Shown here: positions 7,444 to 16,120 of the stretch, piece after piece | Position numbering within the stretch: position 1 is the stretch's first letter | Layout: every line of letters starts with the position of its first letter | DNA from: an uncultured Collinsella sp. | GTDB taxonomy: Bacteria > Actinomycetota > Coriobacteriia > Coriobacteriales > Coriobacteriaceae | Assembly (NCBI GenBank): GCA_900541035.1 | Contig: UQIN01000003.1 | Location: forward strand, 1-64,000 | DNA length: 64,000 nucleotides | Reading direction: 5' to 3' | The notes under the pieces: generated by a model | The model's input: the letters and a program-made list of their open reading frames with translations, nothing else | What the model was told of the DNA's origin: nothing | Database searches by the model: none | Program-made: the position numbers and the translations under genes

Positions 7444-9468
7444 TTAGCGTCGACGCTTCCAAATAATACCGAGCATGATGACGATGACGCCGCCGATAAG
7501 GCACGCGCCAACTACTGCCAGCGTGCGGTCTCCCGTTGCGGCGAGCTTACCGGTCGTCTTCTTGGTGATGACCTTCGTGGTCGTCGTGTCCGTCTTAGGC
7601 GAGGGCTTAGGCGTCGGGGCCGGTGTGGGCGTGGGGTCCACGGCTGCGGAGCCGAAGCCGATGGTGCCGGCGAGCCCGGCCATCTTGCTCTCCCAGCCGT
7701 TCTGCCCAATCAGCGCCCTCAGCGCCGCCTCGCACGTGCCCCACTCGGTGTACTTGGTGGCGTGTGCAAAGGTGGGAAAGTCGGTCGTGTTGGTAATGAT
7801 GTAGTTGTTGGTGGCGACGGTATAGGTCTTGGCGGGGTCGAGCGTACTGCCGTCCTTGGTGAGTGTGGCACTCACAATGCGCTTGCCTTCGGGCTGCGTC
7901 CAATCAATCGTCACGTTGATGCCGCCAAAGGAGAGAACGCTGCCAGAGTCATCGCGCCACTTGTACTTGTCTTGCGCCTCCTGCTCGGTATGGCCGGCTG
8001 CCACGTAGGCTTGCTGAAGCTCGTAGCTGTGATTACACTCGTCGCTGATTTGCAGCGAGTGCTCGAGTGCTGCGAGGAAGTCCGCGCCGGTCATGGTCCA
8101 GGTTTCCACGGTGTTGCCGTAGGGCGAGATGGCGATGACGTTGCCGGCGGTCACGTTGCCCGCCGCGATGCCGCCGCGGATGCCGCCAGCGTTTTCGATA
8201 GCGAGGTCCGCGCCCGTCAGGGCAAGATAGGAGCCGCAAATCACGTGGCCGATGGTCTGGGCCTTGGTGGTGTCGCCCTCCTTGCTGGGGCGGAAATCGG
8301 TGGTGCGCACCATTTCCCAACCATGCGTGCCTGCGGCGTCCTCGCCGTAGAAATAGTTGGTGGCGGATGTGCCGAGCACCTTGTTCGATTCGTTTTCAAA
8401 GGCCTCGTCGAGCGGCTTGATCTTGTTGCGGACGTCTTCAAGGCGGCTTTGGTAGTCGGAGCCCTTGTCGGGGTCTGCCAAAAGGTCGTTGACGTTCTTG
8501 GCGGTGTAGAGCCTCTCGTAGCTGCCGTCTGCAGGGACCGTGACCGTGTCATCGTTGGTCGTCTCGGTGCCATTCGTGTCGTACCTGTACGGAATGGAAA
8601 GCAGCCCCACCTCGGCAAAGGCGCTGCCTGCCTCGACAACGTGGATCGTCTTGCCGTCGGCTCCCGTCACCTTTTCGTTAAGGTTGATGTGCTCGTGGCC
8701 TGCGATAAGGGCATCGACGCCGGCGAGTTGTGTGGCAAAGGTCTTGGCGTCGAGCGTGTGCGCGATACACACAACAACATCGCAGCCCTCCTTGCGCAGC
8801 TGCTCTGCCTCGGTATTGATGGCGTTCGCGGCACTCGAGAAGCTGGTGCCCGCGACCAGGTCCGCGCGCAGCGAGGAACCTAGCGACTCATCCATGGCTC
8901 CGATAACGCCGACCTTAATCTTGTAGTTAAACGTGGAACTGTCCTCGCCGTCCTTCCAAGTGCGGTTGAGCGTCTTTGTGATGCTCGAGCTCCATACGCC
9001 GCTCGTAGACTTCGCGTTCGCGCAGAGCATGGCGAAGGGCGTGCCGGTGGTGCTGTAGCCGGTCATGGTGCGGAGTTTGTCCGCGCCGTAGCTCCAGTCG
9101 TGGTTGCCTGGCGTGGTCGCGTCGTAGCCGTCGGCGTAGAAGGTGTCCATGAGCTCGGCGATGCTCTCACCCTCGCTCATGGTGGCGAAGGACTGTCCGT
9201 GGAAGGTGTCGCCCGCATCGAGCAAAAGATCGGGGGCGTTGCCCTGGGCGCTATAGAGAACCGCCAGTCCATCAAAGCCCACAGTGCCGGTGCCCTTGCT
9301 TTCGTTGTAGCTGTACTTGTAGCTGCCGTGGATGTCGTTGGTGTGCATGACGGTCACCGAGCCATCAATAGCGGCGGGCAGGTTTCCTGCGAAAGCGAGG
9401 CTTGGGATGCCTGCGAGCGCGCCGGCAAACAACGCGGCGGCTAACGCAAGGCGGGGGAGTCTTTTCAT
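7444..9468 (-). CDS. Cell-wall-anchored 5'-nucleotidase / UDP-sugar hydrolase family
   Basis: A 674-residue secreted nucleotidase that probably dephosphorylates extracellular nucleotides to nucleosides. It has an N-terminal signal peptide (MKRLPRLALAAALFAGALAG..., cleavage near AFA-GN). The calcineurin-like domain shows HTNDIHG, GNHDWS and GHEHIN. The 5'-nucleotidase C-terminal domain shows ENAGGIRGG and SPYGNTVETWTMTG. A proline/threonine spacer (TPTPAPTPKPSPK) follows, then a sorting signal LAATG (642-646), a hydrophobic helix and WKRRR. LAATG instead of LPxTG suggests a class E-like sortase. The ABC importer downstream is co-oriented but probably separate. Confidence 0.88.
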   Translation of the reverse strand: MKRLPRLALAAALFAGALAGIPSLAFAGNLPAAIDGSVTVMHTNDIHGSYKYSYNESKGTGTVGFDGLAVLYSAQGNAPDLLLDAGDTFHGQSFATMSEGESIAELMDTFYADGYDATTPGNHDWSYGADKLRTMTGYSTTGTPFAMLCANAKSTSGVWSSSITKTLNRTWKDGEDSSTFNYKIKVGVIGAMDESLGSSLRADLVAGTSFSSAANAINTEAEQLRKEGCDVVVCIAHTLDAKTFATQLAGVDALIAGHEHINLNEKVTGADGKTIHVVEAGSAFAEVGLLSIPYRYDTNGTETTNDDTVTVPADGSYERLYTAKNVNDLLADPDKGSDYQSRLEDVRNKIKPLDEAFENESNKVLGTSATNYFYGEDAAGTHGWEMVRTTDFRPSKEGDTTKAQTIGHVICGSYLALTGADLAIENAGGIRGGIAAGNVTAGNVIAISPYGNTVETWTMTGADFLAALEHSLQISDECNHSYELQQAYVAAGHTEQEAQDKYKWRDDSGSVLSFGGINVTIDWTQPEGKRIVSATLTKDGSTLDPAKTYTVATNNYIITNTTDFPTFAHATKYTEWGTCEAALRALIGQNGWESKMAGLAGTIGFGSAAVDPTPTPAPTPKPSPKTDTTTTKVITKKTTGKLAATGDRTLAVVGACLIGGVIVIMLGIIWKRRR

Positions 9469-9532
9469 GGCAGTTTCCTTAGTCCTTAGCCAGAATGTCT
9501 GGTTGAATATCGGATTATCGACATAATATGCG

Positions 9533-9572
9533 AAAACCGCCGCAAGGGCGTCTGTCCCTTTGCGGCGGTTTT
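9533..9572. repeat. Family A palindrome, copy 3
   Basis: AAAACCGCCGCAAGGG (9533-9548) pairs with CCCTTTGCGGCGGTTTT (9556-9572), one base bulged, around CGTCTGT. The core reads CTGTCCC. The arm sequence differs from copies 1 and 4 but is still self-complementary. Confidence 0.88.
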
Positions 9573-9587
9573 GACGTTTGCGCAGAT

Positions 9588-9628
9588 AAAACCTGCCAAA
9601 ATAAACCTGTCCCTTTTTGGCAGGTTTT
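9588..9628. repeat. Family A palindrome, copy 4
   Basis: AAAACCTGCCAAAA (9588-9601) is an exact inverted repeat of 9615-9628, with TAAACCTGTCCCT between. It sits 15 bases from copy 3, and its right end overlaps the stop codon (complement of 9627-9629) of the ABC ATPase gene. It belongs to a subgroup with copies 6 and 7 that shares AATAAACCTGTCCC. Confidence 0.9.
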
Positions 9629-10421
9629 AGCTCAGCAGCATGCGGTCGTTGGCGAGCTCGCCGCCCGAGACCTCTTCGAACTTCTGCAGCAGGTCGGCTA
9701 CGGTGAGCGACTTCTTCTCATCGCCCGCCACGTCGTAGATCACGTGGCCTTCGTGCATCATGATCAGACGGTTGCCCAGACGGATAGCGTCGTTCATGTT
9801 GTGCGTGACCATGAGCGTGGTCAGGTGGTTCTCGTCGACGATCTCTTCGGTCAGATTGAGCACCTTAGAGGCCGTCTTGGGGTCGAGCGCCGCGGTGTGC
9901 TCGTCGAGCAGCAGCAGGCGCGGCTTGGTGAGCGTGGCCATGAGCAGGGTGAGTGCCTGGCGCTGACCGCCCGAAAGCAGGCCGACCTTGGCGTTGAGGC
10001 GCGTGTCCAGACCGAGGTCCAGGCGCTTGAGCAGCTCAACGTACTCGTCCTTCTCGGCCTTGGTGACGCCCCACGAAAGACCGCGACGCTGGCCACGGCG
10101 CTTGGCGAGGGCCAGGTTCTCGGCGATCTGCATGTCGGCTGCGGTGCCGCGCATGGGGTCCTGGAACACGCGGCCCAGGTACTTGGCACGCTGCGACTCG
10201 CTCAGGCGCGAGATATCGGTGCCGTCAAGCTCGATAACGCCCGAATCGAGCGGATACACGCCGGCGATCATGTTGAGCAGCGTGGACTTGCCGGCGCCGT
10301 TGCCGCCGATCACGGTTACAAAGTCGCCGTCGTTAAGGGTGAGGTCGACACCGGTAAGAGCGCGCTTCTCGGTGACGGTGCCCTTGTTAAAGGTCTTTTT
10401 GACGTGCGAGAGCTTAAGCAT
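9627..10421 (-). CDS. ABC transporter ATP-binding protein
   Basis: A 264-residue ATPase of an importer. Walker A (GGNGAGKST), Q-loop region (FQDPMRG), signature (LSGGQRQALTL), Walker B (LLLLDEHTAALD) and the switch His (VTHNM) are all present. The start at 10421 (MLKLSHVKKTF) gives a GGAG 9 bases upstream; an earlier ATG at 10430 touches the Shine-Dalgarno. It overlaps the permease gene by 8 bases. With the permease and lipoprotein upstream it forms a set like the TrpXYZ/YufPQ-type importers, whose substrates include aromatic amino acids; the substrate here is not determined. Confidence 0.9.
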   Translation of the reverse strand: MLKLSHVKKTFNKGTVTEKRALTGVDLTLNDGDFVTVIGGNGAGKSTLLNMIAGVYPLDSGVIELDGTDISRLSESQRAKYLGRVFQDPMRGTAADMQIAENLALAKRRGQRRGLSWGVTKAEKDEYVELLKRLDLGLDTRLNAKVGLLSGGQRQALTLLMATLTKPRLLLLDEHTAALDPKTASKVLNLTEEIVDENHLTTLMVTHNMNDAIRLGNRLIMMHEGHVIYDVAGDEKKSLTVADLLQKFEEVSGGELANDRMLLS

Positions 10422-11337
10422 CTGCCTCATCTCCCTTCGTGTAGGAGCAGCGGAGCTTATAGCGCTCCCAAACCACGGGCACGCACAGGGCCACGGCGAC
10501 GATCACGGCGGAGAGCAGCTTCATGTCGTTGGCGTCCATGCCCAACTGCAGCACGATGGCGCGGATAAGGAAGTACACCACGGAGCCAAAGACGGCGGAG
10601 GCAAGACGGACGCTAAACTGCGTGAGACCGCCGGGCAACAGGCGGCCGAGCACCTCGCCGATAACAATGGCGGCAAGACCGATAACGATGGCGCCGGTGC
10701 CCATGCCAATGTCGGCATACTTCTGGCTCTGGCAGATGAGTGCGCCCGAAAGGCCGATGAGGGCGTTGGAGAGCACGAGGGCGATCATCTTGGTGGAGTT
10801 GGTGTTGACGCCCAGGGCGCGGATCATGTACTCGTTGTTGCCGGTGGCGCGCAGTGCCGAGCCGATCTCGGTGCCAAAGAACCAATACAGGATGGCAACG
10901 ATAGCCACGGCGAGCAAAATACCCAGGATGATGGCGACGGTGGACTGCGGCAGGCCCGTCATGTTGCTGACGGCCGAGAACACGGTGCCCTTGGCAAGAA
11001 TGGGCGTATTGGATTTGCCCATGATGCGCAGGTTGATGGACCACAGACTGATCTGGGTGAGGATTCCGGCGAGGATCGCGGGAATCTCAAAGACGGTGGT
11101 CAGAATGCCCGTGACGGCGCCCGCGATGGCGCCGGCGCACATGCCGGCCAGCACGGCGAGCAGCGGGTCGACGTTGTTATTGACGATGAGCACGGCGCAG
11201 ACGCAGCCGCCGAGGGCAAAGCTGCCGTCGCAGGTCATATCGGGAATGTCGAGCAGGCGGAACGTGATAAACACGCCAAGCACCATAATGCCCCAGAGGA
11301 CGCCCTGCGAAACGGCGCCCTGCAATGCAATGAGCAT
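10414..11337 (-). CDS. ABC transporter permease
   Basis: A 307-residue multi-helix permease of the branched-chain-amino-acid/sugar (BPD_transp_2) type, starting MLIALQGAVSQGVLWGIMVL with the characteristic LDIPDMTCDGSFALGG region in the second helix. About eight to ten membrane helices are visible. AGGAGG lies 8 bases before the ATG. A single permease gene implies a homodimer. It is translationally coupled to the ATPase. Confidence 0.88.
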   Translation of the reverse strand: MLIALQGAVSQGVLWGIMVLGVFITFRLLDIPDMTCDGSFALGGCVCAVLIVNNNVDPLLAVLAGMCAGAIAGAVTGILTTVFEIPAILAGILTQISLWSINLRIMGKSNTPILAKGTVFSAVSNMTGLPQSTVAIILGILLAVAIVAILYWFFGTEIGSALRATGNNEYMIRALGVNTNSTKMIALVLSNALIGLSGALICQSQKYADIGMGTGAIVIGLAAIVIGEVLGRLLPGGLTQFSVRLASAVFGSVVYFLIRAIVLQLGMDANDMKLLSAVIVAVALCVPVVWERYKLRCSYTKGDEADA

Positions 11338-11441
11338 GCTTCATACCTCCTAGGATAGGGTGGACACGTGAGTCACCATGATAGCGGTAACAATGCATAA
11401 AAGAGCTGCGGCCGGATGTTTTGACTCATCCGAAACAAGCA

Positions 11442-11470
11442 GGGCGAACGCCGGTCTTTGGCGTTCGCCC
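11442..11470 (-). terminator. Partial terminator between lipoprotein and permease genes
   Basis: GGGCGAACGCC (11442-11452) pairs with 11460-11470. On the minus strand it is followed by TGCTTGTTT, an imperfect T-tract. It probably lets some transcripts continue, giving more binding protein than permease, a common arrangement in ABC operons. Confidence 0.65.
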
Positions 11471-11541
11471 CTGTGGCTCAGATATTGAATAACACGTCAA
11501 CGGCGCGAGTGCGTGCCCTAGACGCGCTACCGCGCATGGCG

Positions 11542-12522
11542 CTACTCGTCCAGAGCGGAAAGATCGATGCCCAGAGCCTCGGCCATCTCGTCGTTCTTGA
11601 CGACGACCAGGTCTTTGCTTGAGAGGTGCTTGATCGCCATGTCCTCGGGCTTGGCTTCGCCCTTCAGGATCTTGACGGCCATCTCGCCTGCGGCGTAGCC
11701 CAGATCCTCGTAGTTGATGGAGAGGGTGAACAGGCCGCCGGCCTTGCACATGCCCTCCTCGCCGGTCACGAAGGGGAGCTTGTTCTCCTTGCAGATCTGG
11801 CCGACCTGCGAGGCACCCGCGGCGATGGTGTTGTCGGTGGGGGAGTACAGCGCATCGACCTTGCCCACGGCAGACTCGACGACGGACTGAATCTCGTTGG
11901 AGCTCGAGACGGTGAAGTCAGTGTACTGGAGGCCCAGCTTGTCGAGCTCCTTCTTGGCGGCCTTGATCTGGACGTCGGAGTTGGACTCGGCGGTGCAGTA
12001 GAGCAGGCCGACCTTCTTTACGTCGGGCAGGACCTTCTGCATCATCTCGAGTTGCTCGGCGACCGGGGTAAGGTCGGAGGCGCCCGTGACGTTGGTGCCG
12101 GGCTTGTCGTTGTCCTGGACCAGGCCGGAGGCGGCGTAGTCGGTGATGGCGCAACCCACGATGGGGATATCGGCCGTGGCACCGGCAGCGGCCTGCGCGG
12201 CGGGCGTGGCGATGGCGTAGATCAGGTCGACGCCATCGCCCACGAACTTGTCGGCGATGGACTTACACGTGGACTGGTCGTTCTGGGCGTTCTTCTGGTC
12301 GATCTTGACCTTAAGGCCGCTCTCCTTGATGGCCTTGACAAAGCCGTCGTTGGCGGCATCGAGTGCGGAGTGCTCGGTGAGCTGCAGAACGCCGATGGTG
12401 TAGTCGGAACCGGCGGCAGCGGAGCCGGAACCAGAGTTGCCGCCGCATCCGGCGAGCGGGGCGAGCGCGAGCAGGCCGGCGGAGACCAGAAGGCTCCTGC
12501 GGCTGATGGTGATGTCCTTCAT
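11542..12522 (-). CDS. ABC transporter substrate-binding lipoprotein (ABC_sub_bind family)
   Basis: A 326-residue lipoprotein: MKDITISRRSLLVSAG with a twin-arginine-like SRRSLL segment, then lipobox LAGC with lipidated Cys26, then a Ser/Gly linker. The mature part fits the TrpX-like family (IGVLQLTEHSALDAANDGF; VGLLYCTAESNSDVQ; TDNTIAAGASQV; NYEDLGYAAGEMAVKIL). These proteins bind small amino-acid-like ligands; tryptophan/tyrosine is a guess by family. The start at 12522 follows GGGGG; upstream in-frame starts lack a ribosome site. It is the first gene of the importer set. Confidence 0.88.
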   Translation of the reverse strand: MKDITISRRSLLVSAGLLALAPLAGCGGNSGSGSAAAGSDYTIGVLQLTEHSALDAANDGFVKAIKESGLKVKIDQKNAQNDQSTCKSIADKFVGDGVDLIYAIATPAAQAAAGATADIPIVGCAITDYAASGLVQDNDKPGTNVTGASDLTPVAEQLEMMQKVLPDVKKVGLLYCTAESNSDVQIKAAKKELDKLGLQYTDFTVSSSNEIQSVVESAVGKVDALYSPTDNTIAAGASQVGQICKENKLPFVTGEEGMCKAGGLFTLSINYEDLGYAAGEMAVKILKGEAKPEDMAIKHLSSKDLVVVKNDEMAEALGIDLSALDE

Positions 12523-12682
12523 ATCATTACCCCCAGTATAAAAATGGCTGGAAACACTGCACTGGGACAAAGTGCAAGTGGAACTATAGTAGCGCTGATG
12601 TCCATTTTTACAACAGCCTGGCGGGTTTTTTAATACAGAATCGGATGGGCGGTACGGGTAGTCGAATGGGCGGCGGAGGGTC

Positions 12683-13468
12683 TTATGCGGCGGAGGAGGC
12701 GTCGTCCTCGTCTAGGGCGGCGAAGAGCTTCTTGCCGTCGAGCAGGCGCGTGCTGACGTTTCTCATACGGGCGATCTCGACAGTGCGCAGTGTATCGTCG
12801 GTGCCTCGGGCGTCGTAGACCGTTCCCAGCAGATACGAGATGCCATCGCGCTGCCTGATGGCAAAGGGACGGAGTGTCATCCGTGCTGCTTCGGTTTCGC
12901 CGCGTGTCGTGACGCTCGAAATATCAAAACTCACCGTGGTTCCGTGGTCGATGGCCTGCTCGACGAGCTCGCACGTGTCGATGCGCTTGATGGGCGTGCG
13001 TGTTGCCTTGGTAGCCTTGCTGCCTGCGCTTGGAGCGGGTTCGGGTGTATCGAGGTAGACGCGAACGTCGGCACTCGCCATGGCAACTAAGTGCTGCGCC
13101 ATGCTCTTGCGGATAGCGATAGGCGTGGAGCGGTTGCGCATGACCATACCGTGGAGCCGGATGATCTCTTCATCGGTGAGCGGGCGGGTAAGAAGTTTGT
13201 AGCCCACGCCGCGTTTGTACTCAATTTCGTATCCGGCATGGCGAAGCGCGGAGATGGCGGTGTAGATGCTGCGCCGCGCCGCCGAGATGGGCATGCGGGC
13301 GGGGTCGTCGGGATGGGCGAGGCGCCGGATCAACTCATCGGAAAGCATGGCCTTGTCCTCGCCGGTGTTTTCGCTTAATAGTTGCAGGATGCGAACGGCG
13401 CGATAGGCTGCCATCGAGGCGGCGCCTCTAGTCGTGGTGTCGTAGGTTTCAACAGCGGCTTCGGTCAT
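12683..13468 (-). CDS. HTH transcriptional regulator with WYL-like C-terminal region
   Basis: A 261-residue regulator. The N-terminal half looks like a winged helix (AAYRAVRILQLLSE; RRSIYTAISALRHAGYEIEYKRGVGYKLL). The C-terminal half (about 150-250: TVSFDISSVTTRGET, LRPFAIRQRDGISYLLGTVYDAR) resembles WYL-type ligand-binding domains. ATG 13468 was chosen because AAAGGA is 10 bases away; the GTG at 13477 is too close. Ligand and targets are unknown. It stands alone between the importer and asnS. Confidence 0.75.
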   Translation of the reverse strand: MTEAAVETYDTTTRGAASMAAYRAVRILQLLSENTGEDKAMLSDELIRRLAHPDDPARMPISAARRSIYTAISALRHAGYEIEYKRGVGYKLLTRPLTDEEIIRLHGMVMRNRSTPIAIRKSMAQHLVAMASADVRVYLDTPEPAPSAGSKATKATRTPIKRIDTCELVEQAIDHGTTVSFDISSVTTRGETEAARMTLRPFAIRQRDGISYLLGTVYDARGTDDTLRTVEIARMRNVSTRLLDGKKLFAALDEDDASSAA

Positions 13469-13644
13469 GGTGTCCACGTCCTTTCCGTTTTGGGTGGCGA
13501 CGGTATGGAGCCTAGGACGTGGGGCTTTCCCAGGGGCGCAGGGCGCTCTGGGCGGTCGGTAGTCGTCGGCAAACGGCGGGTCGAGTTTTCAACAGCCCTG
13601 CCCAACTGACCAAAAACTTGCCAAAAGCTTGACGGATGCTGTTG

Positions 13645-13680
13645 AAAAAAGCGTCTCTCGACCGATGTCGAGAGACGCTT
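13645..13680 (-). terminator. Rho-independent terminator after asnS
   Basis: A stem AGCGTCTCTCGA / TCGAGAGACGCT (13650-13661 and 13668-13679) is followed on the minus strand by six T residues. It is the cleanest terminator on this strand. Confidence 0.92.
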
Positions 13681-13726
13681 ATGCGATGAGCGTTGGCGTG
13701 TGGCGACGCGAGCTAGCGTCCGACGA

Positions 13727-15130
13727 TTAGAAGTCGGCGTTGCCCACGGTGCGCGGATGCGGCAGGACGTCGCGGATGTTGCCCACGCCGGTCAGATACA
13801 TGACCAAGCGCTCGAAGCCCAGACCGTAGCCGGCGTGCTTGCAGGAACCGTAGCGGCGCAGGTCAAGGTAGTACTTGTACTGCTCGGGATTCATGCCCAG
13901 GTCCTTGATGCGGGCCTCGAGCAGATCCAGGCGCTCCTCGCGCTGGGAGCCGCCGATAATCTCGCCGATACCGGGAACCAGGCAGTCGGCGGCGGCGACG
14001 GTCTTGCCGTCCTCGTTCATGCGCATGTAGAACGCCTTGATCTCGGCCGGGTAGTCGGTCACGAAGGTCGGGCGCTTAAAGTGCTCCTCGGTCAGGAAGC
14101 GCTCGTGCTCGGTCTGCAGGTCGATGCCCCAGCTGACGGGGTAATCAAACTGATGGCCAGCAGCGACTGCCTGCTCCAGGATCTCGACGGCCTCGGTGTA
14201 GGTAACGCGGGCAAAGTCGGAGTTGGCGACATGGTCCAGGCGCTCGAGCAGACCCTTGTCCACAAACTTGTTGAGCATATTGAGCTCGTCGGGGCAGGTG
14301 GCCATAACGTCCTTAAGGACGTACTTGAGCATGGCCTCGGCGTTATCCATGTAGTCGTTAAGGTCGGCAAAAGCCATCTCGGGCTCGATCATCCAAAACT
14401 CGGCGGCATGGCGCGTGGTGTTGGAGTTCTCGGCACGGAAGGTGGGGCCAAAGGTGTACACGTCGCCAAAGGCCATGGCAAAGTTCTCGGCATTGAGCTG
14501 GCCGGACACGGTGAGGCTTGCATGCTTGCCAAAGAAGTCCTGGCTCCAGTCGACCTCGCCGGACTCGGTGAGGGGCGGATTTTTGGGGTCGAGCGTGGTC
14601 ACGCGGAACATCTCGCCGGCGCCCTCGCAGTCACTCGTGGTGATGATGGGGGTGTTGACGTAGACAAAGCCCTGCTCCTGGAAGAAGCGGTGGATGGCGG
14701 CAGCCGCGACAGAGCGGATGCGGAACACGGCGCGGAACAGGTTGGTGCGCGGGCGCAGGTGCTGCTGGGTGCGCAGGAACTCGACGGTTGCGCGCTTCTT
14801 CTGCAGCGGGTAATCCGGGGCGCTCGTGCCCTCGACCTCGATGGAGGTGGCAGAAAGCTCGAAAGGCTGGGGCGCATCGGGGGTCAGCTTGACGGTGCCG
14901 GTGCAAATGAGTGCGGCCGAGACGTTTTGATGGGCGATCTCGTCGTAGTTGTCGAGTGCCTCGCGGTTCATGACGACCTGCAGGTCGCGGAAGCAGCTGC
15001 CGTCGTTGAGCGTAACAAAGCCAAAGTTCTTCATGTCGCGGACGGACTTGACCCAGCCGGCGACGGTGACGGTCTGGCCGCCGAGCGACTCGGCATCGGC
15101 ATAGAGCTGCGCGATTTTGGTGCGGTTCAC
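13727..15130 (-). CDS. asnS: Asparaginyl-tRNA synthetase
   Basis: AsnRS charges tRNA-Asn. The 467-residue class IIb enzyme has an N-terminal OB-fold (VTVAGWVKSVRDMKNFGFVTLNDGS), motif 2 (FRAENSNTTRHAAEFWMIEPE) and motif 3 (GYGLGFERLVMYLTG). The start is taken as GTG 15130 (NRTKIAQLYADAES...) because GGGAGG lies 4-5 bases before it and the in-frame ATG at 15142 would place the Shine-Dalgarno inside the gene. It is a monocistronic unit with its own terminator. Confidence 0.95.
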   Translation of the reverse strand: MNRTKIAQLYADAESLGGQTVTVAGWVKSVRDMKNFGFVTLNDGSCFRDLQVVMNREALDNYDEIAHQNVSAALICTGTVKLTPDAPQPFELSATSIEVEGTSAPDYPLQKKRATVEFLRTQQHLRPRTNLFRAVFRIRSVAAAAIHRFFQEQGFVYVNTPIITTSDCEGAGEMFRVTTLDPKNPPLTESGEVDWSQDFFGKHASLTVSGQLNAENFAMAFGDVYTFGPTFRAENSNTTRHAAEFWMIEPEMAFADLNDYMDNAEAMLKYVLKDVMATCPDELNMLNKFVDKGLLERLDHVANSDFARVTYTEAVEILEQAVAAGHQFDYPVSWGIDLQTEHERFLTEEHFKRPTFVTDYPAEIKAFYMRMNEDGKTVAAADCLVPGIGEIIGGSQREERLDLLEARIKDLGMNPEQYKYYLDLRRYGSCKHAGYGLGFERLVMYLTGVGNIRDVLPHPRTVGNADF

Positions 15131-15235
15131 GTATCCTCCCATAACGGTTGAATGATAGTTATCCATACAGTTCGATATTCTAGCAGCTTGGTTCATTTGG
15201 GCTATGCAGATAGCTCGTCGTCTGGACGGTTTTCA

Positions 15236-15271
15236 AACGAAAAGCGCCCACGGCCAGATGGTCGCGGGCGT
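15236..15271 (-). terminator. Rho-independent terminator after PTS EIIA gene
   Basis: CGCCCACGGCCA (15246-15257) pairs, with one mismatch and one wobble, with TGGTCGCGGGCG (15260-15271). On the minus strand the stem is followed by CTTTTCGTTT. Confidence 0.8.
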
Positions 15272-15311
15272 TTGGACGTGTTGCCTTTTGACTGTGCAGC
15301 GCGGGGCTTGA

Positions 15312-15875
15312 CTACTTGGTCTTGGCCACCAGCAGCGGATCGCCGAGCTTGACGAGCGGGTTGCCGCCGATGAGCGTACCGGACTCGCCGACGTGGTCGA
15401 TGCTCTTGAGGCGGTCGAGCTCAGAGATGATGACGGTCACGATGTCCTCGTGGCCGGCGGCCTTGATGGCGTCACGGTCGAAGCTGATGAGCGGCTGGCC
15501 GGCCTTGACCGTGTCGCCCATCTCGACAAAGCGAGCAAAGCCCTTGCCGTTCATTTGCACGGTGCCCAGGCCAACGTGGATGAACACGCGCAGGCCGTCC
15601 TCGGTAATCATGCCGATGGAGTGGTTGGTGACAGTGGTGGCGCCGATGCGGCCGTTGGCGGGGGCGTAGATGGTGTCGGTAATGGGCTCGATGCCGTAGC
15701 CCTGGCCGAGCATGCCCGAGGCGATGGTCTCGTCGGGAATCTCATCCAGATTGACGAGCACGCCGTTGACGGGGGCGTAGATGACGCCTTCGCGGGTGGC
15801 GAAGCTTGCTGCGGGCGGAACGGACGCCTCGCCCGTCGAGGTGAACGTGGACTTGAGCGAATCGAGCAGACCCAT
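15312..15875 (-). CDS. PTS glucose-type EIIA component (stand-alone)
   Basis: A 187-residue phosphocarrier of the glucose/sucrose EIIA family that accepts phosphate from HPr and passes it to an EIIB domain; in some bacteria the free form is regulatory. The conserved site is present: TNHSIG (His85) and VFIHVGLGTVQMNGKGF, with His100 as the phosphorylated residue. The start at 15875 has GGAGG 7 bases upstream. No EIIB is adjacent, but an EIIC lacking A and B domains lies at 52.1 kb. Confidence 0.9.
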   Translation of the reverse strand: MGLLDSLKSTFTSTGEASVPPAASFATREGVIYAPVNGVLVNLDEIPDETIASGMLGQGYGIEPITDTIYAPANGRIGATTVTNHSIGMITEDGLRVFIHVGLGTVQMNGKGFARFVEMGDTVKAGQPLISFDRDAIKAAGHEDIVTVIISELDRLKSIDHVGESGTLIGGNPLVKLGDPLLVAKTK

Positions 15876-16120
15876 AGATGCCTCCAACGTATCAAGTGCG
15901 CATATCGCGCGCGTGTAGTTTGCCGGAAACGTTTCGTACGTGTTTCCCGGCACGGTCAGCGCCCTTATTTTACGCTGCTCAACGACGGCTCTGAGCTGCG
16001 ATTTTGTGATATATCAGTTGAAGGGCAACTTATTGCGGGGGTGTTTCTGCGCCGCGAGCCCAACTGGGGTACGCTTGAGGGCGATAAAAAGTGCGCACGT
16101 TTTGCGCGAAGGGAGCACCA

